46,335 nucleotides of DNA from an uncultured Fibrobacter sp. GTDB lineage: Bacteria; Fibrobacterota; Fibrobacteria; Fibrobacterales; Fibrobacteraceae. The position numbers and the translations under genes were made by a program. Positions 5,846 through 14,340 of this stretch are shown in pieces (position 1 is the stretch's first letter; each line of letters opens with the position of its first letter). The stretch covers positions 1-46,335 of the forward strand of contig CAKUTF010000020.1 of NCBI GenBank assembly GCA_934691725.1. The letters are read 5' to 3'. A model generated the notes under the pieces. The model did not search any database. It was not told where the DNA came from and saw only the letters and a list, made by a program, of their open reading frames with translations.

Positions 5846-7864
5846 ATGAAAAAGAAAGAGCCGAACCGTCTGTATGTAGAGCGTGATGTCAGCTGGATGT
5901 ATTTCAACCACCGGATTCTGGAAGAGGCGAAGAAAAGTTCCGTCCCGCTCCTGGAGCGCATTTCGTTTCTGGGCATCTACTCGAACAATCTCGACGAGTT
6001 TTTTCGTGTCCGGGTCGCTTCGCTCAACCGCTTTCTGGAGTTTGTCAATGGGAAGCGGACGGAACGGAAAGCGGTGAAGGCGACGCTTCGCGAAATCTCT
6101 GCGTTAAACCGGAAGTATTCCGAGGAGTACAAGGGTGTCTTGGACGATGTCCGGGTAGCTCTGCGCAAAAACGGTTTTTGGCTTTTGAAGGAAAGCGAGC
6201 TGGATCCGTCCCAAGAGCGGTTCGTTCTGGATTTTTACAGCGAGCGTCTTAGCGGCTACATCTTGCCGGTCTGGTTTTCGTCCCTGAAGGAACTCGGTTC
6301 CGCGGCAGATGACTGCGTTCACCTTGTCGTGGAAGCGGACGGAAATTTTGCCCTGATTGCCTTGCCCGTCCGGCAGTTCGGGCGGTTTGTGCGCTTGCCG
6401 GACAAGGACGGGAAACGTTTTCTCATGTATCTCGACGATGTCGTCCGTTTTTGTCTGCCGTATGTTTTCCAGGGAATGGGTTTTCAAAGGTTTCGGGCGT
6501 ATTCGTTCAAGTTTACGAAAGACGCGGAAATGGACTTGGATTCGGACCTTTCTAACGGTTTTGTCCAGAAGATTTCCAAGGGATTGAAAAGTCGGCGGAA
6601 AGGGGAGCCGATTCGGGTGCTTTACGATGCGGACATGCCGCGGAAGGCTCTCGAAAAGCTGCTGTCGAAGCTGAATATCGACGGGATGGATTCCGTCTTG
6701 CCCTCTGGCCGCTACCAGAACCACAAGGACCTGATGGGATTTCCGGATTGCGGGCGTGCCGATCTCCGTTACCCGGCGTGGCCGCCGATTCGAAAAAAGG
6801 AACTCGAAAAGGGAAGTTTGCTCGATTTAATCCGCGAAAAGGACCGCTTCCTGCATGTCCCGTATCACAGTTTCGACGCCTATATCCGGCTTTTGCGCGA
6901 AGCGGCGATTCGTCCCGACGTCACCAGTGTAAAGACGACGCTTTACCGCCTAGCAAAAGATTCCCAGGTGATTCAGGCGCTTGTCTGTGCGGCGCAGAAC
7001 GGAAAGAAGGTGACCGTTTGCATCGAGCTTCTCGCCCGGTTTGACGAAGCTTCGAACATCGATTGGAGCAAGAAGATGAACGATGCGGGAATCCGTGTCA
7101 TTTTTGGCGTGCCGGGATTGAAAGTCCACAGCAAGATTACGCATATCGGATCGAAAGGCGGCGATGTGGCGGTGATTTCTACCGGGAATTTTCACGAAGG
7201 CAACGCGAAGTGCTATACGGATTTTCTAATGATGACGGCGCGGCCTTCCCTTGTCCGCGAAGTGGAGCATGTCTTCGACTTCATCGAACGTCCCTATCAT
7301 CCGGTCAAGTTCCATGAGCTGCTCGTGAGCCCGAACGACATGCGGCGAAAGCTCCTGCATCTGATCGACCAGGAGATAAGGAACCGGAAAGCCGGAAAGG
7401 ATGCTTACATCCTAGGAAAGGTCAATCACATCGTCGATCCGAAAATCGTGAAGAAGCTCTACGAAGCGTCTGCCGCGGGGGTTCGGATTGAAATGCTCGT
7501 CCGCGGAAATTCGAGTCTCGTGACGGGAATCCCGAAAAGAAGCGAGAACATCCGTCTTGTGGGAATCATCGACCGCTACCTGGAACATTCCCGGATCCTC
7601 GTGTTTGCGAACGGCGGTTCGGAGCGTTACTTCATCGGCTCCGCGGACTGGATGCCCCGCAACTTTGACCGGCGAATCGAGGTCCTCGCTCCCGTCTATG
7701 ATGCGGATCTCCGTCGCGAACTGAAGCGCATCGTGCATTTCGGGCTGAAGGATTCCTCGCAGGGGAGAATCGTCGATGGATTTGGAAAGAACGTTCCTGT
7801 TCCGGGACGGAAGTTCCGCTCGCAGGAAGCCCTCTACGCGGCCTATCAAAAGGAGAACCAATGA
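5846..7864 (+). CDS. ppk1: Polyphosphate kinase 1
   Basis: A 672-residue enzyme of normal family length that makes polyphosphate from ATP. It starts with the typical N-domain (YVERDVSWMYFNHRILEEA, NLDEFFRVRVASL). The phosphorylated histidine is His428 in GLKVHSK; the second conserved histidine is His581 in YLEHSRI; the typical end YFIGSADWMPRNFDRR is present. ATG 5846 is chosen over an upstream in-frame TTG at 5711, because the family begins at this point and the extra 45 residues are unlike any PPK. A TATTTT box (5831-5836) lies 9 nt before the ATG and no ribosome binding site is seen, so a leaderless mRNA is possible. The stop overlaps the exopolyphosphatase start (ATGA), giving a synthesis/degradation operon. 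Confidence 0.97.
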   Translation: MKKKEPNRLYVERDVSWMYFNHRILEEAKKSSVPLLERISFLGIYSNNLDEFFRVRVASLNRFLEFVNGKRTERKAVKATLREISALNRKYSEEYKGVLDDVRVALRKNGFWLLKESELDPSQERFVLDFYSERLSGYILPVWFSSLKELGSAADDCVHLVVEADGNFALIALPVRQFGRFVRLPDKDGKRFLMYLDDVVRFCLPYVFQGMGFQRFRAYSFKFTKDAEMDLDSDLSNGFVQKISKGLKSRRKGEPIRVLYDADMPRKALEKLLSKLNIDGMDSVLPSGRYQNHKDLMGFPDCGRADLRYPAWPPIRKKELEKGSLLDLIREKDRFLHVPYHSFDAYIRLLREAAIRPDVTSVKTTLYRLAKDSQVIQALVCAAQNGKKVTVCIELLARFDEASNIDWSKKMNDAGIRVIFGVPGLKVHSKITHIGSKGGDVAVISTGNFHEGNAKCYTDFLMMTARPSLVREVEHVFDFIERPYHPVKFHELLVSPNDMRRKLLHLIDQEIRNRKAGKDAYILGKVNHIVDPKIVKKLYEASAAGVRIEMLVRGNSSLVTGIPKRSENIRLVGIIDRYLEHSRILVFANGGSERYFIGSADWMPRNFDRRIEVLAPVYDADLRRELKRIVHFGLKDSSQGRIVDGFGKNVPVPGRKFRSQEALYAAYQKENQ

Positions 7865-8781
7865 AAAAGAATTTGCAGATTCCGGCAAGGCTCGCAGCCA
7901 TCGATATAGGTTCGAACGCTGCGCGGCTTCTCATCAAGGAACTTTCCCCGGATAGCGAAGGGGAAGAGGAACTTTCCAAGCTGCTTTTTTTACGGTTTCC
8001 GCTGCGTCTCGGAACGGACGTGTATTCCTTTGGCAGCGTGTCGAAGGAAAAGGGCGAGCGGATGGTCGAAATGCTTCTCGCCTTTCGCCACCTGATGAAC
8101 GCTTACGGGGTCGATGTCTATCGGGCGTGTGCGACGAGCGCCTTGCGCGATGCGGCAAACCGGCAGAGCATTTTGAAAAATGCGGAAAGGAAGTCGGGAA
8201 TTCGAATCGAGCTGATTTCCGGTGAAGAGGAAAGTTCGCTCATCTATGACAACCGCCTGAACCTTTCCCGTTTGCGGGGCAACAACCTGTTTGTCGATGT
8301 CGGGGGCGGATCCACCGAGGTTTCCCTCGTCGTGCGCGGCGAAAGGACCGCTTACGCTTCTTACCCGATAGGCGCCGTCCGGCAGATGGAAGGCGCTGTG
8401 AAAAAAGACGACGTAAAACGCATGGACGCGGAACTTTCGGAATGGACACGGAATGCGAAAAACGTGACGATTATCGGTTCTGGTGGAAATATCAATAAAA
8501 TCTATCGAATCGTTTCTAGGGAACGGAAGGACGACGAGATTCTCCCCGTGGAACTTCTCGGCAAGTTTTACCGGAAAGCGGTGAAGATGGACGTTGCGGA
8601 ACGGATGCGGGCCTTCGGCATCAAGGCGGACCGGGCGGATACGATTGTTCCCGCTGCGGAAATTTTCCTCGCCGTTTCGAAAGCGGTCCGCGCGAAGAAA
8701 ATCCTGGTGCCGAGCCTTGGGCTTGCCGACGGCATCATCACCGAGCTGAGCCTAAATTTTCGACAAAAGTCTAGGCGTTGA
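7861..8781 (+). CDS. ppx: Exopolyphosphatase / pppGpp phosphatase family (Ppx/GppA)
   Basis: A 306-residue protein of the ASKHA-fold Ppx/GppA family, which removes terminal phosphate from polyphosphate or from pppGpp. Visible motifs: IDIGSNAARLLI (phosphate 1 loop, about 15-26), ISGEEESSLIY (about 119-129), VDVGGGSTEVSLV (phosphate 2 loop, about 145-157) and GSGGNINKIYRI. It is of the short form without the C-terminal HD-like extension. Its start overlaps the ppk1 stop by 4 bp, so polyphosphate is the likelier substrate. Its end overlaps the converging metF-like gene by 11 bp with no terminator between. Confidence 0.93.
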   Translation: MKKNLQIPARLAAIDIGSNAARLLIKELSPDSEGEEELSKLLFLRFPLRLGTDVYSFGSVSKEKGERMVEMLLAFRHLMNAYGVDVYRACATSALRDAANRQSILKNAERKSGIRIELISGEEESSLIYDNRLNLSRLRGNNLFVDVGGGSTEVSLVVRGERTAYASYPIGAVRQMEGAVKKDDVKRMDAELSEWTRNAKNVTIIGSGGNINKIYRIVSRERKDDEILPVELLGKFYRKAVKMDVAERMRAFGIKADRADTIVPAAEIFLAVSKAVRAKKILVPSLGLADGIITELSLNFRQKSRR

Positions 8782-9535
8782 AAATATCCTGGAGATATTC
8801 AAGCGCCCCGTTTGACACGGGTTGGAGGCAGGCGCGGGCCTTTGTTTCGGAAATCGTCACGAGTAGCTGGCGCGCGAGGCGCGTGTTGTAATCTCTCGCG
8901 AAGCTGAAGTCCGGCGGAAAGACTACCTTGTTCACGCGTTCCCAGTAGTTCCTGGATTTTTCCGTATAGACCGGTGCGATGCCGAAGTAGATTTCCGTAT
9001 CGGGGAGCTGTTCCGCCCAGAGTTCGAGCATTCCTATGGAAAAGAAAGGTTGCGTGTAGAAACCGTCCGCGCCGGCTTCCTGCTTGCGGAAAGCGTAATC
9101 CAGTTCTTCGCGGAACGGGTTTCGGTATGGGTCGAGACCGGCGAAAACCTTTAGCGCCGGGAATTCCCGCTTGACCGCTTTGATTCCCTGGAGTGTCGAG
9201 AGTCCCGACGGGACAAAGTCCGGCTTGTCTTTCGGCGGGTCGCCGCCGATGAGCAGCACCTGTTTCAGTCCCGCGCGGACAAGATGCGAAATTTTTTCGA
9301 TCAGCTCCTTTTCCGATCGGTCGATCATCCGAAAATGCGGGGTCGTCGGCACGGAATTTTCGAGCAGCTTCAGCGAAGGCTCGAACGACTTGATCGGCAG
9401 CCGGCGGATTTCCGGGACGTTCACGGACGTGACGAAGGGAAAAGTCGCAAGGGATTCCTTCGATTCGGCAAGGATGCCGTCGAGCGAGCGGGGGACTAGT
9501 TCGAGCGCGATGTCTTGGGGCTTTCTGAAACTCAT
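8771..9535 (-). CDS. Methylenetetrahydrofolate reductase-like protein
   Basis: A 254-residue TIM-barrel protein similar to MetF, which reduces 5,10-methylene-THF to 5-methyl-THF using FAD. Support: LLIGGDPPKDKPD near the middle (the GGDPP motif), an ADGFYTQPFF segment matching the family's strand with a catalytic/folate-contacting Gln, and a FGIAPVYTEKS barrel strand. It is shorter than the usual 275-300 residues, so a specialised or partial-function relative is possible. ATG 9535 is chosen because a TATATT box ends 6 nt before it; the in-frame ATG 99 nt upstream would give an unconserved extension. Confidence 0.75.
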   Translation of the reverse strand: MSFRKPQDIALELVPRSLDGILAESKESLATFPFVTSVNVPEIRRLPIKSFEPSLKLLENSVPTTPHFRMIDRSEKELIEKISHLVRAGLKQVLLIGGDPPKDKPDFVPSGLSTLQGIKAVKREFPALKVFAGLDPYRNPFREELDYAFRKQEAGADGFYTQPFFSIGMLELWAEQLPDTEIYFGIAPVYTEKSRNYWERVNKVVFPPDFSFARDYNTRLARQLLVTISETKARACLQPVSNGALEYLQDIFNA

Positions 9536-9541
9536 GCCCAA

Positions 9542-9547
9542 AATATA
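9542..9547 (-). promoter_or_regulatory. -10-like box 6 nt before the metF-like start
   Basis: TATATT on the minus strand, followed by TTGGGC and then ATG. With transcription starting about 6-7 nt past the box, the mRNA would begin at the start codon. The same layout occurs before metG, hflX, the gene at 26838 and the PIN gene. Confidence 0.5.
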
Positions 9548-9729
9548 GCACGGAAACCCCGAAAAGTCAATGCGTAAATGTGAATTTTTGCATAATTGAG
9601 CTGCCGCCGGTAAAATCGGGGCGCAAATTCCCAAAAAAAATAATTCCGGATGCTTATAAATCTCGGATAATGGAATTTCTTTTCAAAATTCGCCCAAAAA
9701 AGAATAGATTAAAGGGAAAAGGAAAATAT

Positions 9730-11130
9730 ATGAAAAAAAATGTTTTCGTCGTGCTTTCGCTCGCTCTCGGGATTTCCCATGCGGCGGTCAATTTCCCGTT
9801 TCCGCAAAATTCGAATTATGACGGTCGGGCGACAGTCCTTTCCGACCAGGCATCGGCTGCGGAACAGCTGAAATCCGGCTTCGCCTATTGGATGGAGACT
9901 TTTTACAACGAATCCGGGGACATTGCCGGTGTGCGTTCCAACGAAGGTTCGAACGAATACTTTTCGGAAGGCGTCGGTTACGGGATGCTGCTTGCGGTTT
10001 ACTTCAGCGACAATACGACGAGCTACGAACCCGAATTCCAAAAACTGTGGAACTTTTACAAGAAGTTCATGAACGCGAACGGACTGATGATCTGGAAAAT
10101 CGGCAACCTTTCCGAGTCCTGGGATCCGGGAAACGGTGCAGCCCTCGACGGCGACATGGACGTTGCGGCGGCCCTGATCCTCGGCGCCTACCAGTTCGGA
10201 AATACGGAATATCTCGCGGCGGCGAAAACGCTTCTCCAGAACATGAAGGCGCATGAATTCGAGGCGAACGGAATCCACTTGCCGGGAGACACCTGGGGCG
10301 ATGCCGGGAAGAACCGCAAGAATCCGGGATACTTTGACCCGGCCTATATGCCGCTCTTTGCGATGGCCGACCCGGACAATGCCGAGTTCTGGAGCGTGAC
10401 CGCTTACAACGCGAACATGAATTTGTACGAAACAAGTTCGAACGAGGTTTCGACGGGACTCATCGACGACTGGACGAACGCTTCGGGAAAGAGCGAAGAC
10501 GATTATTTTGGCTACGACGCTTCCCGTGCGCCATGGAGAAACGCGAAGGCGGTCTGCTGGTTTGGGGACGAGCGTGCGCTTGCGATTGACAGGAAAATGG
10601 CTGCGTGGGTTTCGACCGTCGCCCCGTCGAACATGAAAGGACCGGTTCTCCGTTCGAGCGGCGAACTCGGAAACGACCACAACAGCACCTTTGTCGCTTC
10701 CCTGATGACTGCGTTTGTCTCGGACGCTTCCTACCAGGCGAACCTGGACGCCTACTGGGCGGAAGCGGTGAATCTCGGAAAGGAGAACTATTTCAACCAG
10801 TCGCTCAAGCTGTTGAACGGACTTCTCGTTTCGGGCAATATGCCGAACCTTGCGGCGGGCAGCATGCCTCCGGCAGGAATCGCTCCGAAAATTTCACCGA
10901 AAAAATTTTTCCAGGTGAACGGAAAGAACATTGCTCTCGAAGTATCGAAAAATTCCCCGGTGCAGGTCGATTTGGTTAATTTGTACGGAGCCGTGGAAAA
11001 GACGCTCTTCCGCGGGAACGCCTCCGGCGTCTTGAACCTTTCGGCAGACGGCGTGAAAAGCGGCGTCTATGTGCTGCGCGTCCGGGAAGGCGCGTCGCTG
11101 TGGACTAAAACACTCCGGCTAGGCTTGTAG
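9730..11130 (+). CDS. Secreted glycoside hydrolase family 8 with T9SS-type sorting domain
   Basis: A 466-residue exported enzyme. A short signal peptide (MKKNVFVVLSLALGISHA) is followed by a GH8 (alpha/alpha)6 barrel: SEGVGYGMLLAV with the presumed acid Glu80, and DGDMDVAAALILG with Asp140/142/144, are the two family signatures. GH8 enzymes cleave beta-1,4 links in cellulose, xylan, chitosan or mixed-linkage glucan; the substrate here is not decided. The last ~70 residues (PVQVDLVNLYG ... SGVYVLRVREG) resemble the C-terminal sorting domain of type IX secretion cargo, fitting cell-surface fibre degradation. ATG 9730 starts the signal peptide; an upstream in-frame ATG at 9580 would precede it with an unrelated charged stretch. 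It overlaps the converging Nudix gene by 26 bp. Confidence 0.9.
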   Translation: MKKNVFVVLSLALGISHAAVNFPFPQNSNYDGRATVLSDQASAAEQLKSGFAYWMETFYNESGDIAGVRSNEGSNEYFSEGVGYGMLLAVYFSDNTTSYEPEFQKLWNFYKKFMNANGLMIWKIGNLSESWDPGNGAALDGDMDVAAALILGAYQFGNTEYLAAAKTLLQNMKAHEFEANGIHLPGDTWGDAGKNRKNPGYFDPAYMPLFAMADPDNAEFWSVTAYNANMNLYETSSNEVSTGLIDDWTNASGKSEDDYFGYDASRAPWRNAKAVCWFGDERALAIDRKMAAWVSTVAPSNMKGPVLRSSGELGNDHNSTFVASLMTAFVSDASYQANLDAYWAEAVNLGKENYFNQSLKLLNGLLVSGNMPNLAAGSMPPAGIAPKISPKKFFQVNGKNIALEVSKNSPVQVDLVNLYGAVEKTLFRGNASGVLNLSADGVKSGVYVLRVREGASLWTKTLRLGL

Positions 11131-11497
11131 CGACATCCCTGTCCGCCGGGAGCCATTCGACGGAAGAGAGTTCCTTTCGCGAAAGCCAGCGGGCCGCCTT
11201 GTGTTCGCGGAGCGTGATTTCTCCCTCGGCTATCGTACACAGGAACGTGTGCATCGTTAGGTGGAATTTCGGGTAGTCGTATTCCACGGTGGCGATGAAC
11301 TTTTCGATTTTCACGTCGATGGCGAGCTCCTCCCGGAGTTCGCGGACAAGGGCCGCTTCGCGGGTTTCCCCCGGTTCGATTTTTCCGCCCGGAAATTCCC
11401 ACAAGCCTTTGAACTCTCCGTAACCGCGTTCCGTGGCGAGAATTTTGCCGGAGGCTTTGTCCTCGATGATTCCGGCGACTACTTCGACTGTTTTCAT
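11105..11497 (-). CDS. mutT: Nudix hydrolase, MutT type
   Basis: A 130-residue protein. The Nudix box lies at about residues 38-60 (GGKIEPGETREAALVREL then REE) with all the required Gly, Glu and Arg residues, preceded by LWEFPG. MutT proteins hydrolyse 8-oxo-dGTP, preventing A-T to C-G mutations; the N-terminal VVAGIIEDKASGKILATERG is typical of that branch. The size is normal. The 3' end overlaps the GH8 gene in the opposite direction by 26 bp. TACCTT lies 7 nt before the start, possibly another leaderless start. Confidence 0.88.
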   Translation of the reverse strand: MKTVEVVAGIIEDKASGKILATERGYGEFKGLWEFPGGKIEPGETREAALVRELREELAIDVKIEKFIATVEYDYPKFHLTMHTFLCTIAEGEITLREHKAARWLSRKELSSVEWLPADRDVATSLAGVF

Positions 11498-11541
11498 GGC
11501 GGGGAAGGTAGAAAAAAGAACCAGCCCCGTCTTTTCTTTTG

Positions 11542-11547
11542 TATATT
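11542..11547 (+). promoter_or_regulatory. -10 box of the zinc-uptake operon
   Basis: TATATT lies 18 nt before the znuA ATG, leaving a leader of about 12 nt that holds a GAGG binding site. No obvious Zur-type palindrome is seen. Confidence 0.4.
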
Positions 11548-11565
11548 CCTTACCCCGAGGTTCCC

Positions 11566-12429
11566 ATGTTCCGAATCGTCTCCATTTTGTTGTTTGCTTG
11601 CGTGATAGGCTTTGCCGCGACTCCCGAATTGACCGTTTCCGTGCCGCTTGCGCCTTATGCGAAAATTGTGAACAAGGTGGCGGGCGATTTGGTGGATGTG
11701 GTGACGCTCGTGCCGAAAAACGCGAACCCGCATACGTTCGAGCCGAAGCCCGACATCCTGAAAAAGTTTTCCGGCGTCTCTATCTATTTCGGCGACGGTT
11801 CGGGGCTTGACAATGCGTGGCGTCCTCGCTTTCTGGGCGTGAATCCAAATGTAAAGGTCGTCGATATTTCGGAAGGTGTTTCGTTTATCGCGGAGGAACA
11901 TTCCCATGAAGAGGCTCACGGAGAGAAACACGGCGAAGAACTGGATCCGCACTTGTGGAACTCTCCGCGGACGGCGATTCTGCTGGCGTCGAACGTTTGC
12001 CGGGCGCTGGTAGCGGCGGACGCTTCCCATGCGGGAACCTACCGGGCGAACCTGGAAAAGTTTTCGAAGGAACTCTCCGAGCTGGATGTCCGGTTCGCGG
12101 ATGCGCTGCGGGAGCTTCCGGAAGAACGTCGGACGTTTATCGTTTTTCATCCTTCCTACGGCTACCTCGCGCGGGATTACGGCTTGAAGCAGATTGCGGT
12201 CGAGATGGACGGCAAGGAACCGAAGCCGCGCGATATGCGGAACCTGGTGACCGCTGCAAAGAAAAATCACGTGAAAACGGTCTTTGTTCAACCGCAGTTC
12301 AGCCGCCGGGCGGCGGAATCCCTTTCGAAGGAAATCGGCGCGAACATCTTGTCAATCGATCCGCTCGCCTATGATTTCGACGGGGAACTCGAAAGGTTTT
12401 TGAACGCCATTCTGGAGGAACGCCGATGA
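11566..12429 (+). CDS. znuA: Zinc/manganese ABC transporter substrate-binding protein
   Basis: A 287-residue periplasmic cluster A-I binding protein. Signal peptide 1-18 (MFRIVSILLFACVIGFAA); first metal-site histidine in NPHTFEPKPD; a His/Glu-rich loop (EEHSHEEAHGEKHGEELDPH), typical of zinc rather than manganese carriers; second histidine in DPHLW; third in VFHPSYGYLARDYG; the acidic ligand is expected near LSIDPLAYDFDG. It delivers zinc to the membrane transporter. It overlaps the ATPase gene by 4 bp (ATGA). The expected permease (ZnuB) is absent from this operon. Confidence 0.92.
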   Translation: MFRIVSILLFACVIGFAATPELTVSVPLAPYAKIVNKVAGDLVDVVTLVPKNANPHTFEPKPDILKKFSGVSIYFGDGSGLDNAWRPRFLGVNPNVKVVDISEGVSFIAEEHSHEEAHGEKHGEELDPHLWNSPRTAILLASNVCRALVAADASHAGTYRANLEKFSKELSELDVRFADALRELPEERRTFIVFHPSYGYLARDYGLKQIAVEMDGKEPKPRDMRNLVTAAKKNHVKTVFVQPQFSRRAAESLSKEIGANILSIDPLAYDFDGELERFLNAILEERR

Positions 12430-13163
12430 ATCCGTTTCCGGCAATTGAAGTCCGCCACCTTGATTTTTCCTACGAGAGAACTTCTGTTCTTTCGGACGTG
12501 AATTTTTCCGTGAACCGGGGCGACTTTTTAGCGATCATCGGGCCGAACGGCGGCGGAAAGAGTACGCTGATGAAACTCATCGTCGGGCTTTTGAAACCTT
12601 CGGCGGGGGAGGTTCGCGTCTTCGGCGAGAAGGTTCCTTCGAAAAAAGTTTCCCTCGGCTATGTGCCGCAGAACACGAACCGCAACCTGGAATTTCCGAT
12701 TACCGTGGAGGAAACCGTTTCGACCGGACTTCCGCATTTTCGACCGGATCCGCCAAAAGTCTTAGAATTTCTCGAAACGGTGCATATGGAAGCCTTTGCG
12801 AAGCGGCGTCTCGGGGAGCTTTCGGGCGGCGAACGCCAGCGTGTCCTCATCGCGCGCGCCCTCGCCTCTGAACCGCAAATCCTTTTCCTCGACGAGCCTT
12901 CGAGCAACATCGATGCGAAGGGGCAGGAAGATCTTTACGGGCTTCTCGCCCAGCTGAACGCGAAGATGACGATTGTCATCGTGAGCCATGACCTGATGGT
13001 TCTTTCCCGCCATGTAAAGAGCGTCGCCTGCGTCAATCGGACGGTGCATTTCCACTCCGGGTCGGAAATCACGCCGGAGATGATGCAAAATATGTATGGT
13101 GCGGAAATGGAGCTTGTCGCGCACGACGTTTCGCACCGGATTTTGAACGCGCATTTTCACTGA
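12426..13163 (+). CDS. znuC: Zinc ABC transporter ATP-binding protein
   Basis: A 245-residue ABC ATPase. Walker A GPNGGGKST at 39-47, signature LSGGERQRV, Walker B ILFLDEPSSNID and the switch histidine region IVIVSHDLMVLS; the C-terminus is His-rich (HRILNAHFH). Similar proteins power zinc import with ZnuA and ZnuB. It is translationally coupled to znuA and followed directly by a terminator, so the permease must be encoded elsewhere or supplied by another system. Confidence 0.92.
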   Translation: MNPFPAIEVRHLDFSYERTSVLSDVNFSVNRGDFLAIIGPNGGGKSTLMKLIVGLLKPSAGEVRVFGEKVPSKKVSLGYVPQNTNRNLEFPITVEETVSTGLPHFRPDPPKVLEFLETVHMEAFAKRRLGELSGGERQRVLIARALASEPQILFLDEPSSNIDAKGQEDLYGLLAQLNAKMTIVIVSHDLMVLSRHVKSVACVNRTVHFHSGSEITPEMMQNMYGAEMELVAHDVSHRILNAHFH

Positions 13164-13181
13164 CATTTTCCCTTGCACAAA

Positions 13182-13206
13182 AAAAGCCGGGCGAAGCCCG
13201 GCTTTT
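13182..13206. terminator. Bidirectional terminator
   Basis: AAAAGCCGGGC (13182-13192), GAA loop, GCCCGGCTTTT (13196-13206). It ends the znuAC operon and the converging outer-membrane protein gene. Confidence 0.9.
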
Positions 13207-13223
13207 GCAGTTTATGAGTCCGC

Positions 13224-14237
13224 TTACTTGATGGTCGTTGTGAAGCGGAGCGCCGCGGCGACGTCTTTCAGTTCCTTTTCGCTGAAGATGTTCAGCTGGG
13301 CTTTTGTGCGACCGTATGTCTTGACGAATGCGACCGTCCAGGCGAATTCGTCCGCGTCCGCATTCAGTTCGTCGCGGTCCTTGACGTATTCGACTTCGAA
13401 CATCAGATGGTCGAGGAATCCCGCGGTCGGAATTTCTAGCCCGACGTAGAACGGGAGATAGTCGGAGCCTTGGGCGTATTCCGGCTTGATGGCGCTTCCG
13501 TTCTGGATCGTTTCCGCGTTCACGTCGGAATCCTCGGTCGTCTTGATGTAGGCGACTTCCCCGTAGAGGCGCAGGTTCGGGATCAGCGCGTAAGATGCGT
13601 AGCCGGCGATGCGGTGCGTCTGTGTGGCGGCCTGGTTAAAGGCGTCAAAGGCGTTCACGCGGTAGGCTACCGCGAGTTCGAGCGGAAAGCAGAACTTGAC
13701 GCGTTCTTCGAGCCTCACGTATCCGGTGTTGAACTTGCTGTCGGCGGTAGCGACCATCGCCTTGAAGGCGGAAGGCCCGAAGTTCCAGCCGAGTTCAAAG
13801 GCGTCGTGCGAATAGTCGCGCATCATCATGCCGCGCCTGTTGAGCGCCGGGTCGATGTAGGTTCCGAAGTTCCCGGAATTGCTCCAGTCCGTTTTCCAGT
13901 GGCCGAGCTTCAGGTTCAGAGCGTGGTCTCCCAGGCGATACTTGTAGTTTGCCCAGTAGAGGTCCGCGAGAATCTTGTCGTATTTTTTGCCGTCGATCGA
14001 ATTGCCGAAGTTCGGGCCGAACATGCGGATCATGATTTGCGCGTCGAAATCTTCGGACTTGTACATGCCGCCGATGTTTGCGCGGAACCAGAAGGATTCG
14101 AACCAGTTGTCCTGATTGTTTGCGACACCCTGGGTCTGGATGTTTCCCTTGAACGAAAAGTTTTCCGCGATGTCCGCTGCAAAAGCGTTAGACGCAAAAG
14201 CCAGGGCGATTACGGATGTCAAAATTCTTGACTTCAT
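13224..14237 (-). CDS. Porin-like outer-membrane beta-barrel protein
   Basis: A 337-residue protein. A Sec signal peptide ends at about residue 20 (SNAFA-ADIAENF). The rest alternates hydrophobic and polar residues with many Tyr/Trp/Phe and short turns, as in outer-membrane barrels (LNLKLGHWKTDWSNSGNFG, LRLYGEVAYIKTTED) and ends in a strand. The central segment resembles the larger protein at 44061-45596 (LGxWxxxxxNxGxFGxYxD), so the two are paralogues. An AAGGAG binding site precedes ATG 14237. A channel or nutrient-uptake role is likely but the substrate is unknown. Confidence 0.7.
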   Translation of the reverse strand: MKSRILTSVIALAFASNAFAADIAENFSFKGNIQTQGVANNQDNWFESFWFRANIGGMYKSEDFDAQIMIRMFGPNFGNSIDGKKYDKILADLYWANYKYRLGDHALNLKLGHWKTDWSNSGNFGTYIDPALNRRGMMMRDYSHDAFELGWNFGPSAFKAMVATADSKFNTGYVRLEERVKFCFPLELAVAYRVNAFDAFNQAATQTHRIAGYASYALIPNLRLYGEVAYIKTTEDSDVNAETIQNGSAIKPEYAQGSDYLPFYVGLEIPTAGFLDHLMFEVEYVKDRDELNADADEFAWTVAFVKTYGRTKAQLNIFSEKELKDVAAALRFTTTIK

Positions 14238-14340
14238 TTTTTCTCCTTGATACAAGTGCGTCAAATCTATTAAAAAGCGGAGCGGTTTGAAAGGGACGCT
14301 TCGGAAACGGCAAGAAAGGGTATCGCTTTCTTGCTCATGG

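Noticed and set aside
9580..9729. N-terminal extension of the GH8 protein
   Set aside because: It would place 50 charged residues before a clear signal peptide at ATG 9730.
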